A stretch of DNA of 64,000 bases, taken from positions 1 to 64,000 of the forward strand of contig CAYLZD010000019.1 in the NCBI GenBank assembly GCA_964388275.1. The letters are read 5' to 3'. Shown piece by piece: positions 53,535-61,587 of this stretch. The position numbers and the translations under genes are program-made. This DNA comes from JARYLZ01 sp964388275. Lineage in GTDB: Bacteria > Bacteroidota > Ignavibacteria > SZUA-365. Positions within the stretch are counted from its first letter, which is position 1; each line of letters starts with the position of its first letter. Under the pieces are notes generated by a model. That model was not told the origin of the DNA and did not search any database. It worked only from the letters and a program-made list of their open reading frames with translations.

Positions 53535-54947
53535 TTATGTGGATATGAAGGATATCTGCCGGGCCAGTTGTTCCACGTGGGATCGGATGCTTTCGTCGTC
53601 GCCGAGCATTGCCTCGACGGTTTTGCAGGCGTGTATGATTGTGCTGTGATCCCTTCCGCCGAAGTGAAGTCCTATGGTTTTAAGGGAGGCCCGCGTGAAT
53701 GATTTCGATAGGTACATCGCGACTTGCCGGGGAAGCACGATCTCCTGCCTGCGTGTTTTTGCTCGCAGGGCGTTCTCGGATACCTTGAAATGGTCGGCTA
53801 CGATCTTTTGGATCTGTCCGACGGTTACTTCCCTCTTATCGGCCGAAACGACGTTTTTAAGAACAACCTCGGCAAGCTGGATGTCTATCGGCTTTTTTTC
53901 CAGCGTGTGCCTGGCGATCAGGCCGATGTAACACCCCTCGAGTTCCCGTATGTTCGACTTGACGTTGGAGGCGATGTACTCGACTACGTCCTGCGGCAGT
54001 AGGATATGGTCGTCCTCCGCCTTTTTCAGGAGAATGGCAATGCGGGTTTCGAGGTCCGGTGGCTGAATGTCCACGGTAAGCCCGCATTGGAACCTGGAGG
54101 TGAGGCGTTCGTCAAGTCCGCTCAATTCCTTCGGCGGCCTGTCGGACGAAAGCACGATCTGTTTTTTCAGAAGGTAGAGAGCGTTGAAAGTGTGAAAGAA
54201 AGTGTCCTGTGTTCGCTCCTTGCCCGAGAAGAACTGTATGTCGTCGACAATCAGAACATCGACGTTCCTGTAGAAATTGGAGAATACGATGGTTTTGTTT
54301 TTTTCTATGGACTCAACGAAATCGATTGTGAACTTCTCGCTGGAGACGTAGCAAACCCTCTTCGAGGGGTGCGACTGGATTATGCTGTTGCCGATTGCCT
54401 GTATGAGGTGTGTTTTTCCGAGACCGACGCCGCCGTATAGCACAAGCGGATTGAAGGCCGTTTCACCCGGATTTCTCGCGACGTTCAAAGCCGCGGCGCG
54501 GGCGAATTGATTTCCATCTCCCCGGATGAAATTTTCGAAAGTGAATTTTGTATCCAGTGTCTGGGAAACGAATGGACCGGATTTCTTTTCCGCTTCCTTG
54601 CGAACCGGAGCTTCCCGGTCGGGACCGCTTGTCTCCGTTTTGTCGGCCAACAGGTCGATTCCGGGCGTTTCCCGGGGGATTCTGACGGCATATTGTAAGC
54701 GCGTACCCTCGCCGGCCACTGATCGCAATGTCGTCTGTATGAGGTCGAAATAGTGTTCGTCGAGCCATTCGTAGAAATACGTGCTCGGGGCCTCGAGTGT
54801 CAGAAGAGAGTTTTCAAAGCGTGTCGGGATAAGTGGTTCGAACCACGTCTTGAAAGAGAGTGGTTTAATTTTGCCGCGGACCTCCTGGAGACAGAGTTCC
54901 CAGACTAGTTCCGCGGCTGTTACGCTTTCGACTGATTCGGTCGTTTC
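53535..54947 (-). CDS. dnaA: Chromosomal replication initiator protein DnaA
   Basis: The AAA+ protein binds DnaA boxes and opens the origin. Domain I includes LVWELCLQEVRGKIKPLSFKTWFEPL, then a variable linker. The AAA+ core has FTFENFIRGDGNQFARAAAL, Walker A GGVGLGKTH and Walker B VLIVDDIQFF, and the DNA-binding domain IV carries the signature FGGRDHSTIIHACKTVE. I chose GTG 54947 (470 residues) because AAGGA lies 7 bases upstream. GTG at 54971 (overlapping a DnaA box) and 55052 are in-frame alternatives. A perfect DnaA box just upstream suggests autoregulation. Confidence 0.95.
   Translation of the reverse strand, partial: ETTESVESVTAAELVWELCLQEVRGKIKPLSFKTWFEPLIPTRFENSLLTLEAPSTYFYEWLDEHYFDLIQTTLRSVAGEGTRLQYAVRIPRETPGIDLLADKTETSGPDREAPVRKEAEKKSGPFVSQTLDTKFTFENFIRGDGNQFARAAALNVARNPGETAFNPLVLYGGVGLGKTHLIQAIGNSIIQSHPSKRVCYVSSEKFTIDFVESIEKNKTIVFSNFYRNVDVLIVDDIQFFSGKERTQDTFFHTFNALYLLKKQIVLSSDRPPKELSGLDERLTSRFQCGLTVDIQPPDLETRIAILLKKAEDDHILLPQDVVEYIASNVKSNIRELEGCYIGLIARHTLEKKPIDIQLAEVVLKNVVSADKREVTVGQIQKIVADHFKVSENALRAKTRRQEIVLPRQVAMYLSKSFTRASLKTIGLHFGGRDHSTIIHACKTVEAMLGDDESIRSHVEQLARQISFIST
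53569..53584. other. Weak parS-like sequence inside dnaA 3' end
   Basis: TGTTCCACGTGGGATC keeps the full left half and core of parS (TTCCACGTGG) but matches the palindrome in only 13 of 16 positions. It lies in the last codons of dnaA. ParB binding would be weaker, if it occurs at all. Confidence 0.35.
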
Positions 54948-54963
54948 CACGTTCAAATCCTTG

Positions 54964-54972
54964 TTATCCACA
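54964..54972 (+). promoter_or_regulatory. DnaA box (perfect consensus)
   Basis: TTATCCACA matches the consensus DnaA box exactly. It lies 16 bases upstream of the chosen dnaA start and overlaps an alternative GTG, a position suited to autorepression of dnaA. Confidence 0.75.
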
Positions 54973-55061
54973 CACGTATTGAAAATGCGCGCGTGTCGCC
55001 TGTTTTGTTGAATATATAGTGATTTTGCGGATTGCTCGACTACCGCCCACACGTATCTGTT

Positions 55062-55080
55062 TGTTAATGAAGAATTAACA
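55062..55080. repeat. Short inverted repeat upstream of dnaA
   Basis: TGTTAAT and ATTAACA are perfect 7-base inverted arms separated by 5 bases, in the dnaA upstream gap. It could be an operator for a dimeric regulator or part of the origin; no T-run follows, so it is not a terminator. Confidence 0.45.
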
Positions 55081-55170
55081 TTGGCGTGTGTGGGCTACTC
55101 CGGCCAGGCCGCTCCAGCGCCTCGGGTTGGGGGTCGCTGTCCGCCCGTCCCACGAATTGTTGTCAACAAG

Positions 55171-55179
55171 TTATCAACA
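55171..55179 (+). promoter_or_regulatory. DnaA-box-like 9-mer upstream of dnaA
   Basis: TTATCAACA differs from the DnaA box at one position, and the related 9-mer TTGTCAACA lies directly before it at 55160-55168. Two in a row in the same orientation strengthen the case for DnaA binding. Confidence 0.5.
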
Positions 55180-55420
55180 CGCGGGGCGCAAGAACGGCCG
55201 AACGCAGTATAGAGCGGGAGTCCGTCATTTTCAACAGGTAAAAAATCGGGAGCGGTCTTGACTTTTTGGAAGTATCCTCGCTTTAACGGTTTACTCGTGA
55301 AAAAAAAACCAGCCCATCCAGGCCAAGGTTTCCTGTCCGAACGAGAGAAATAACAGCGCTTTTGACTTGTTTTTTACCTGGCAACAAAATATCATTGTTT
55401 GTTATGGAGAATGGAACCCG

Positions 55421-55930
55421 ATGAGACTTAATTTTCATATCGCGGCTCTTTCGGCGGCGGTTTTACTTGTTGCGGGCGCGCTTTCCTCTCGAGCGCAATT
55501 CCGCGGCCAGGAGCCGCGCAGACCGTCCGCCACGGAGACCGTCAAGCCGTCTTCAAGCGACTTCCCGGGGGGATTGTTCGATCCGGCCCGATTCAGCATG
55601 TCGCACAGCGTATCGATGGGGTATGCAAGCTTCGGAGGGCAGGATCTGGGATATTCCATGTACACAAACAGCTTGATGTACAAAATTTCGGAGCCGCTGA
55701 CACTGAGAGCCGACGTCTCTCTCATGTACACTCCTTTCGGTTCCCTATCGAAGAACTCGCGAGCCGATTTCAGCGGAATTTTTCTCCAGCGGGCGGACTT
55801 GGAATACCGCCCGTCGAAAGATTTCGGGATACATCTGCAGTTCAGACAACTGCCTCCATCGGCCGTGAATCCGTTCACACGGGGATATGGATATCCTTAC
55901 GGGCTCAACAGCCTGTGGACGGACGACTGA
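55421..55930 (+). CDS. Small secreted, probably outer-membrane protein of unknown function
   Basis: The 169-residue product has a signal peptide (core IAALSAAVLLVAGALSSRAQ). After a polar linker come alternating residues typical of beta-strands: SMSHSVSMGYASFGG, SMYTNSLMYKISEPLTLRADVSLMYTPFG and ADLEYRPSKDFGIHLQFRQL. I do not recognise a family; a short barrel or barrel-associated protein is likely. ATG 55421 follows an A-rich stretch with GGAG. A terminator follows 35 bases after the stop. Confidence 0.72.
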   Translation: MRLNFHIAALSAAVLLVAGALSSRAQFRGQEPRRPSATETVKPSSSDFPGGLFDPARFSMSHSVSMGYASFGGQDLGYSMYTNSLMYKISEPLTLRADVSLMYTPFGSLSKNSRADFSGIFLQRADLEYRPSKDFGIHLQFRQLPPSAVNPFTRGYGYPYGLNSLWTDD

Positions 55931-55964
55931 AACGACTGCGGCACATCTCAGGCGGCATGAAAGA

Positions 55965-55991
55965 AACCGGGTGGGGAACACCCGGTTTTTT
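55965..55991 (+). terminator. Rho-independent terminator
   Basis: AACCGGGT and ACCCGGTT form a perfect 8-bp stem with a 7-base loop, followed by TTTT. It ends the transcript of the small secreted protein gene and precedes the LytR_C gene. Confidence 0.88.
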
Positions 55992-56013
55992 CGTATTTTG
56001 ACAACTGATTGCT

Positions 56014-56484
56014 ATGGCGGCCGGAAAGCGGGATAAAACACTCCACCCAAAAGTACTCCTACTCAACATCGTAATCGTTGTTCTGGGGGCGGTGGTGGTC
56101 TTTCTGATCTATTCATTTGTGAATACGACACTGCTGAACAAACCGGTGGAATACACGACCGACTCGGAAGGATTTTCCCCGGAAGGCCGAGTCATACAGC
56201 TCGATGTACTGAACGGATGCGGCGTGCCGGGAGTCGCGCAAAGATTCACGGAATATCTGCGGAAGCGCAGGTTCGACGTTGTGCAGTCGTCCAACCACAC
56301 CTCTTTCGACGTCGTGGAATCGGTGGTGGTGGACCGCGTGGGAGACAGGGCCTCGGCTGCGAAAGTGGCGCGGGCACTCGGTATAGAGGAGAAAAACGTT
56401 CAGACCCAGATAAATCCGGATTATCACCTGACCGTATCGGTGATCATCGGCAGGGATTACCAGCAACTGAAACCCTATCAGTAA
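56014..56484 (+). CDS. LytR C-terminal domain membrane protein
   Basis: The 156-residue protein has a basic N-terminus, one transmembrane helix (about 14-38, VLLLNIVIVVLGAVVVFLIYSF) and a periplasmic LytR_C domain. The domain shows VIQLDVLNGCGVPGVAQRFTEYLRKRRFDVV, then ASAAKVARALGIEEKNV and LTVSVIIGRDYQQL. LytR_C domains occur in envelope proteins, but their role is not settled. TATTTTG at 55994-56000 could be its -10 element. rsfS follows closely. Confidence 0.88.
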   Translation: MAAGKRDKTLHPKVLLLNIVIVVLGAVVVFLIYSFVNTTLLNKPVEYTTDSEGFSPEGRVIQLDVLNGCGVPGVAQRFTEYLRKRRFDVVQSSNHTSFDVVESVVVDRVGDRASAAKVARALGIEEKNVQTQINPDYHLTVSVIIGRDYQQLKPYQ

Positions 56485-56498
56485 GAAGGCCTCGATCC

Positions 56499-56882
56499 TT
56501 GACATCACATGAAACAGCGCGCGCGATCGCCGATTGCGCGCTGAGGAAAAAAGCGCGCGAGATAAAAATTCTGGATCTGCGCAACCTGTCGGATGTAACG
56601 GACTTCTTCGTCATTTGTTCCTGCGACTCCGACACACAGGTGAAAGCGGTCGCGGATGCCGTGGACGACGGCATGCGCGAATTGGACGCACGAGTGTGGC
56701 GCAAGGAGGGTTACGCCGCGCTTCAATGGGTTCTCTTGGACTTCGTGAACGTCGTGTGCCACGTTTTCCAGCCGCGCGTCAGGAGCTATTACGATCTCGA
56801 ACGACTCTGGGGTGACGCTCCGTCGGAAACCGTGGAAGATTCCGATGATCTCTCCGGCGGCTCCGCCCGCGCAGGGCGATGA
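56499..56882 (+). CDS. rsfS: Ribosome silencing factor RsfS
   Basis: The 127-residue protein binds L14 on the 50S subunit and blocks subunit joining. Conserved segments are ILDLRNLSDVTDFFVICSCDSDTQVKAVADAV, WRKEGYAALQWVLLDFVNVVCHVFQP and YYDLERLWGDAP. The start appears to be TTG at 56499 (TSHETARAIADCAL follows), with GAAGG upstream; no ATG or GTG fits. Its stop overlaps the ATG of argS by 4 bases, so the two are coupled. Confidence 0.92.
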   Translation: MTSHETARAIADCALRKKAREIKILDLRNLSDVTDFFVICSCDSDTQVKAVADAVDDGMRELDARVWRKEGYAALQWVLLDFVNVVCHVFQPRVRSYYDLERLWGDAPSETVEDSDDLSGGSARAGR

Positions 56883-58510
56883 AGGAATATCTGAACGCGC
56901 TGGTTGCGGCGGCCATCAAATCCGCCGGTCTTCCCGAGCCGGACGGTTCCATACCGTTCGAACGCCCGAAAACCGCCGAACACGGGGACCTTGCCACCAA
57001 TGTTGCGATGACGCTCGCGCGAGCGGCGAAAAAGCCGCCAAGGGCGGTGGCGGAAGAGATTGTTTCCGCGATGAAGCGTGATCCGGAAATGCTGTCGGCC
57101 GTGGAGATCGCCGGACCGGGCTTCATCAATTTCCGCTTCTCGGATGCATATCTCCACCGGGCGCTCGGCGGAATTCTTACCCAGGCCGAACGGTACGGAA
57201 GAACCTCAGGGGACGCCGGTCGGCGCGTCAACGTGGAATGGGTGAGCGCGAATCCCACCGGTCCGCTGCACGCGGGCCACGGTAGGCAGGTATGCATAGG
57301 CGCCACTCTCTGTTCGGTTCTGGAGTGGACCGGCTGGAATGTGACGCGGGAGTACTATTTCAACAACGCCGGAAACCAGATGGCCGCCCTGGGCAGAACC
57401 GTGCGCGCCCGATATCTGGAACGTTGCGGTCTGCCCTTCAGGACGGAGGACATCGAGTACGCCGGCGAGTACATACGGGATATCGCCGATCAGATATTCG
57501 GCGAATTCGGCGATTCGAAACGAGACGAACCGCCGGATTTTTTCCGGCGCCGCGGAGAAGCGTGGTGCTTCGCGTCCATCAAGACAACCCTGGAATCGCT
57601 GGGCGTGCGGCACGATGAATTTTTCAACGAAGACGAGCTCTACAGGAACGGCGGCATTGATCTCGTGATCGACGAGTTCCGGCGGCGCGGTCTGGTCTTT
57701 GAGGAGGGAGGCGCTCTGTGGCTGAGAACCACCGAGTTCGGAGCGGATAAAGACAGAGTTGTCGTTAAAGCATCCGGAGAGCCGACGTATCGACTCCCCG
57801 ACATAGCCTATCACAGGGACAAGGTGCTGAGGGGTTACGACAAGATAATAGACATATTCGGCGCGGATCACATCGCGACCATCCCGGACGTGTTGGCCGG
57901 CGTCAAGGCGCTGGGACTTCCCGTGGATCATGTTGACGTGATAATTCATCAGATGGTCAGTTTCGTAAACGAGGGCGAAGCCGTTCGGATGAGCAAGCGC
58001 TCCGGCAATGTCTATTATCTCGACGATCTGATAAAGGACGTAGGCGCCGACGCGGTCAGGTACTTCTTCGTCATGCGCGGGGCAAACGCGCAGCTGGAGT
58101 TCGACATCAGACTGGCTCAGGAACAGAGCGAGAACAATCCCGTCTACTATCTGCAGTACGCGCATGCGAGAATTTCGGGCATCATCCGTTTCTCGGAGTC
58201 GGAGGGGCTGTCGCGGAATTCGGAGGCGGATCTGTCGGCTCTGAAGCATCCCGCGGAAACCGCGCTTATCAAAACCCTTCTCGAATTTCCTGAAACGATA
58301 CGGACCTGCGCATCGGGTTACGAGCTGCATCATCTCTGCAATTACCTGCACGCTCTGGCAACGGAGTTCCACAAGTTCTACCACGATTGCCGCGTCGTCA
58401 CGAGCGACGAAGCCCTGTCGCGCGCGCGCCTCGAGCTTTGCAGGGCGGCAAGACAGGTTCTGGCCAACGGCCTGGGGCTGCTCGGGATCTCCGCGCCCGA
58501 AAGAATGTGA
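56879..58510 (+). CDS. argS: Arginyl-tRNA synthetase
   Basis: The 543-residue class I synthetase charges tRNA-Arg. It has the N-terminal Add-1 domain (1-~85), the HIGH-type motif in SANPTGPLHAGHGRQ, the KMSKS-equivalent in VRMSKRSGNVYYLDDL and a C-terminal anticodon-binding DALR domain (ALIKTLLEFPETIRTCASGYELHHLCNYLHALATEFHKFY). Length is slightly below the E. coli enzyme but complete. It is translationally coupled to rsfS and ends one base before the convergent outer-membrane protein gene. Confidence 0.98.
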   Translation: MKEYLNALVAAAIKSAGLPEPDGSIPFERPKTAEHGDLATNVAMTLARAAKKPPRAVAEEIVSAMKRDPEMLSAVEIAGPGFINFRFSDAYLHRALGGILTQAERYGRTSGDAGRRVNVEWVSANPTGPLHAGHGRQVCIGATLCSVLEWTGWNVTREYYFNNAGNQMAALGRTVRARYLERCGLPFRTEDIEYAGEYIRDIADQIFGEFGDSKRDEPPDFFRRRGEAWCFASIKTTLESLGVRHDEFFNEDELYRNGGIDLVIDEFRRRGLVFEEGGALWLRTTEFGADKDRVVVKASGEPTYRLPDIAYHRDKVLRGYDKIIDIFGADHIATIPDVLAGVKALGLPVDHVDVIIHQMVSFVNEGEAVRMSKRSGNVYYLDDLIKDVGADAVRYFFVMRGANAQLEFDIRLAQEQSENNPVYYLQYAHARISGIIRFSESEGLSRNSEADLSALKHPAETALIKTLLEFPETIRTCASGYELHHLCNYLHALATEFHKFYHDCRVVTSDEALSRARLELCRAARQVLANGLGLLGISAPERM

Positions 58511-58511
58511 T

Positions 58512-59228
58512 TCAGAAGTGGAAGGACAGTCCCAGACTGTAGACGTTCCCGTTCACATTGATCCGGGAATCGAAAGGCCTCTGCTCGAGAGGGTATGTGA
58601 TTCCGTTCGATACCACGCTGGGACGCCCGAACGCGTTGCGGCTCTGAATTTGAGGATCCCTATATCTGATTTCCGCTATGGCCGAGACCGCCGGTGTCAG
58701 AAAGTATTCCATGCCGAAAACCGCCAGGATGCCCGCGGATATGGCGGACATTTCCGCCTTGGACACTTCATCAGCCAGCGCGTGAGTGCGTGTGCCCGCG
58801 TACAGCCCTCCTCCGCCACCCATGAACAGCAGGAATCTCCGTCCGCTGAAGGGGAGCACGTATTGGACGCAAAGCTCGAGCGCGCCGATGCCGAATCCCT
58901 CCCTTAAAATCGTGCCGTTATAGTCTTCTCGTTCTTCCTCGTTGTCGAGGTATTCCACACTTGCCTGCAGGCGGCCGTTTGTCGAGTAGGACCAGGAAAA
59001 TGCGAGCCGGCCGGTCAGGAAGGCGCCGAAATCGGTGGATGCGTTTCTGCCGGAAGGGTCCTGCGCGAAGGGCGATGTATATGTCCGCGCGGATGAGATT
59101 ACGTTGACGAAAGGCGTGATGGCGAGAGGCCTTTCCTGAGCCGTCAGAATCGACACGGGCAATATGAAAAAAATGAACCGGAGACAAGCCGTCGCCTGGC
59201 CCGATCTCCGGTTCTTCATGATCTCCAT
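58512..59228 (-). CDS. Outer-membrane beta-barrel protein of unknown function
   Basis: The 238-residue protein has a signal peptide (core FIFFILPVSILTAQ) and repeated amphipathic strands: LTGRLAFSWSYSTNGRLQASVEYLD, FGIGALELCVQYVLPF, and a C-terminal strand ending VYSLGLSFHF with terminal Phe as recognised by BAM. It fits the OmpX/OprF-like small barrel class. AGGAG upstream supports ATG 59228; Met4 is an alternative. It follows ppiD by 37 bases and is convergent with argS. Confidence 0.8.
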   Translation of the reverse strand: MEIMKNRRSGQATACLRFIFFILPVSILTAQERPLAITPFVNVISSARTYTSPFAQDPSGRNASTDFGAFLTGRLAFSWSYSTNGRLQASVEYLDNEEEREDYNGTILREGFGIGALELCVQYVLPFSGRRFLLFMGGGGGLYAGTRTHALADEVSKAEMSAISAGILAVFGMEYFLTPAVSAIAEIRYRDPQIQSRNAFGRPSVVSNGITYPLEQRPFDSRINVNGNVYSLGLSFHF

Positions 59229-59265
59229 GCCGCTTCTCCTCGCGCCGGGATGCGGGAGGAAGGCG

Positions 59266-61368
59266 TCAGCGGAAGAAGCGGTCGCGGTTGTCGACTATGT
59301 CTACGTGTTCGCGCATCTCATCCAGCCAGGATTGAATGAATTCCGTTTGCAACTGCTGGGAAATCTCCTGGCGTAGCTGCTCTTTTTTCACCTTGTATGC
59401 CGTTTCGTCGAAAGCGGGCTTGTTGACGACCTCTATGACATACACGCCTCTGAGTCCGCGGAAGGGTTCGGAACGCTTGCCTTGCGGCAGGCCCAGAATT
59501 TTTCCCGTGAAAGCTTCGTCCCGGCCGATCGCCTGCGCGCCCGCCTGGGGCGTGAACATACCAGTGAACTCGACTTTCAATTCGGGGTTTGTGCCGGCTA
59601 TCTGGTCGAGAGACGCGCCAGGTTTTGCGGCCTTTCTTGCTGTTTCGAGGGTTTTCGCCATCTGTCTTTCATAGACGACTTGCGGCTTGATCTGCTCTTT
59701 CACGATTTCCAGAGGCCGGTAACCCTCCGACAGTATGTCGGAGACCATTGTTACGACGAAGCCGTTCGTCGCTTTATAAACATCGCTTATCGTGCCGACG
59801 CCGTTATCGAACGTGAATTTGAGAAGAGCGGGATTGACGCCGATGTTGGGTATATAGGACGAGCCGGACTGGAGAGCGAATTCGGGCGTTTCCTGGATTT
59901 CAAGTTTCTGCTGCGCAGCCTCGTTCTCAAAGCTTGATTCTTCGGCGAAATAGCGGAATGATTCCGCTTTTTCCCTGATCGCGTTGACCGTTTGCGAGCC
60001 GGCCTTTATCGTCATGCGGATCTCGGCCGCCTTGATTTCCTGCGATGATCTGCCTGTTACTTTTATTACGTGGTATCCGAAATTGGTCTTCACGGGACCG
60101 ACGATCTCGCCGATTTTGGCTTTAGCGCAGGCATCCTCGAACTCCTTCACCATCCTGCCCTTGCCGAACCAGCCGAGAGATCCGCCGCGATCCTTGGCGC
60201 CGGGTTCTTCGGAGAGGCGGCCCGCCAAAGCGCCGAAATCGGCGCCTCCGCGCGCCTGCCGCAGGGCTTCCTCGGCCTTGCGCTTCTGCTCCGCGTCGTT
60301 TTGTTCGGCATCGGTGCGGAACAGGATGTGCGAAGCTTCGGTCAGGACCTCTTCGCCGGCTCTTTCCTCGAGTATCTTGTAAATCGAGTATCCGATCTCG
60401 TTCGGCACGGGCCCGACGATGGAACCGACCGGTTGCCCGAAGACCTGCTTCACAAGGTCGGGAGACATCATCTGGCGGTTCAACCAATTGTCCTGATAAG
60501 GCTGTTCGGAGTTCTGTTTGACCAGCTCCATAAAATCCTTACCCTGCCGGGCTTCCTCGGCCAGGGTCAGAAGCTCGTTGCGTATGGACGCCGAATCCTC
60601 GGCCGAAGGCAGCTCCTGGAACAGGACGTACTTGAGCTTGCGCATTTCCTTCGTCTTGAACTGCTTTTTGTTCTTCTTGTAGTAAGCGGCGTACTCGTCC
60701 TCGCTCGGCGCCGCCGTATCCCTGGCCGCGAAGATGCGTGGTTCGAATAGAACGTACTTGGCGGCGAGCTGCAGATTCTGATCGCCGAAACGCGTTCTCA
60801 GATCCTGTTCGGTGATTATGACCGAGGAAGTCAGTATGCTGGTCAGCTTCTGGCGCAAAATGTCGTCCTTCAGACGGCTCTCGATCTGCACCAGCACGGG
60901 AATGTTTTCGGCGCCGGGATTTTGAAGGAACTGCTCGTACTGAGCCCGGTTGAATTGTCCCGTGGAATCCCTGAAGTACTGTGCCAACATCTCAGGCGGA
61001 GAGTCTCCGGTCACCCAATCCATGACTTCCTGGTCGCTGACAGTGATATTCATGTCCTTGGCGGCGCGCTGGAGGACGGCATTCGTGACATAGTCATTCC
61101 AGACCTGTTCGCGCAGCGAGAGGATGGTGTTCTCGTCGAGATCCTTGCCCTCGTTCTGCTTTTTACGGTCTTCAATGACGTTGTCGAGCACTTGTTGGAA
61201 TTCCTGATAGGTGATCGAGCGCCCGTCGATATTGCCGATTTCCGCGGCGGAACTCTGGAACACCGATCTGATATCGATATCGCTGACGACCCAAAAGGCG
61301 ATGAAGACGACAGCGAACGCGATGATGAACACGTGCGCATTGTCGCGCATTTTAGTCATCATGCCCAT
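59266..61368 (-). CDS. ppiD: Peptidyl-prolyl isomerase PpiD (SurA N-terminal/PpiC domains)
   Basis: The 700-residue periplasmic chaperone is anchored by one N-terminal helix (about 11-29, AHVFIIAFAVVFIAFWVVS). It has a SurA-like N-terminal chaperone region (SITYQEFQQVLDNVIEDRK...), then a PpiC parvulin domain (about 345-445, with ASHILFRTDAE, GGSLGWFGKGRMVKEFEDA and FGYHVIKV), and further coiled segments. PpiD sits at the SecYEG exit and assists outer-membrane protein folding, which fits its outer-membrane protein neighbours on the same strand. Confidence 0.94.
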   Translation of the reverse strand: MGMMTKMRDNAHVFIIAFAVVFIAFWVVSDIDIRSVFQSSAAEIGNIDGRSITYQEFQQVLDNVIEDRKKQNEGKDLDENTILSLREQVWNDYVTNAVLQRAAKDMNITVSDQEVMDWVTGDSPPEMLAQYFRDSTGQFNRAQYEQFLQNPGAENIPVLVQIESRLKDDILRQKLTSILTSSVIITEQDLRTRFGDQNLQLAAKYVLFEPRIFAARDTAAPSEDEYAAYYKKNKKQFKTKEMRKLKYVLFQELPSAEDSASIRNELLTLAEEARQGKDFMELVKQNSEQPYQDNWLNRQMMSPDLVKQVFGQPVGSIVGPVPNEIGYSIYKILEERAGEEVLTEASHILFRTDAEQNDAEQKRKAEEALRQARGGADFGALAGRLSEEPGAKDRGGSLGWFGKGRMVKEFEDACAKAKIGEIVGPVKTNFGYHVIKVTGRSSQEIKAAEIRMTIKAGSQTVNAIREKAESFRYFAEESSFENEAAQQKLEIQETPEFALQSGSSYIPNIGVNPALLKFTFDNGVGTISDVYKATNGFVVTMVSDILSEGYRPLEIVKEQIKPQVVYERQMAKTLETARKAAKPGASLDQIAGTNPELKVEFTGMFTPQAGAQAIGRDEAFTGKILGLPQGKRSEPFRGLRGVYVIEVVNKPAFDETAYKVKKEQLRQEISQQLQTEFIQSWLDEMREHVDIVDNRDRFFR

Positions 61369-61412
61369 GATAGTATTTCTCCGGATATTCTAAGATTTCT
61401 CATCGTAGCCAT

Positions 61413-61445
61413 GCAATATATTGGAAATGAAGCATGTATGCAAAA
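61413..61445 (-). promoter_or_regulatory. Candidate Bacteroidota-type promoter for ppiD
   Basis: On the minus strand TTTTG, a 20-base spacer and TATATTGC resemble the TTTG/TAnnTTTG promoter of Bacteroidota, 45 bases upstream of the ppiD ATG. This is based on pattern only. Confidence 0.35.
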
Positions 61446-61495
61446 CCATAAATAGCCGACGTGCGTTTTTCGCGGTGGAAACGGCAATAAACTTC

Positions 61496-61528
61496 GACGG
61501 CGCCGGAAAAGTCCTCTCCGGCGCCGTC
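61496..61528 (-). terminator. Long GC-rich hairpin after the FadL-family gene
   Basis: GACGGCGCCGGA and its complement form a perfect 12-bp stem with a 9-base loop, 59 bases past the FadL-family stop. The following minus-strand sequence is GAAGTTTATT, a poor T-run, but the stem is strong and its location fits termination before ppiD. Confidence 0.6.
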
Positions 61529-61587
61529 TTGAAGTTGAATTTGCGAATGAAAACCGATAGGAAAACCGGATTCAGATCGGGATGTTT

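Larger units (their letters stand above)
54948..55420. other. dnaA upstream intergenic region, candidate origin of replication
   Basis: This 473-base gap between the divergent dnaA and a secreted-protein gene holds no supported ORF. It contains a perfect DnaA box at 54964, TTATCAACA at 55171 preceded by TTGTCAACA at 55160, a 7-bp inverted repeat at 55062-55080 (TGTTAAT/ATTAACA), and AT-rich patches near 55010-55020. On the plus strand TTGACT at 55258-55263 with TTTAAC 18 bases on could be a promoter. Box number is small for a textbook oriC, so this is a candidate only. Confidence 0.5.

Noticed and set aside
57206..58384. 392-codon minus-strand ORF
   Set aside because: It is antisense to argS, which is complete with its motifs.
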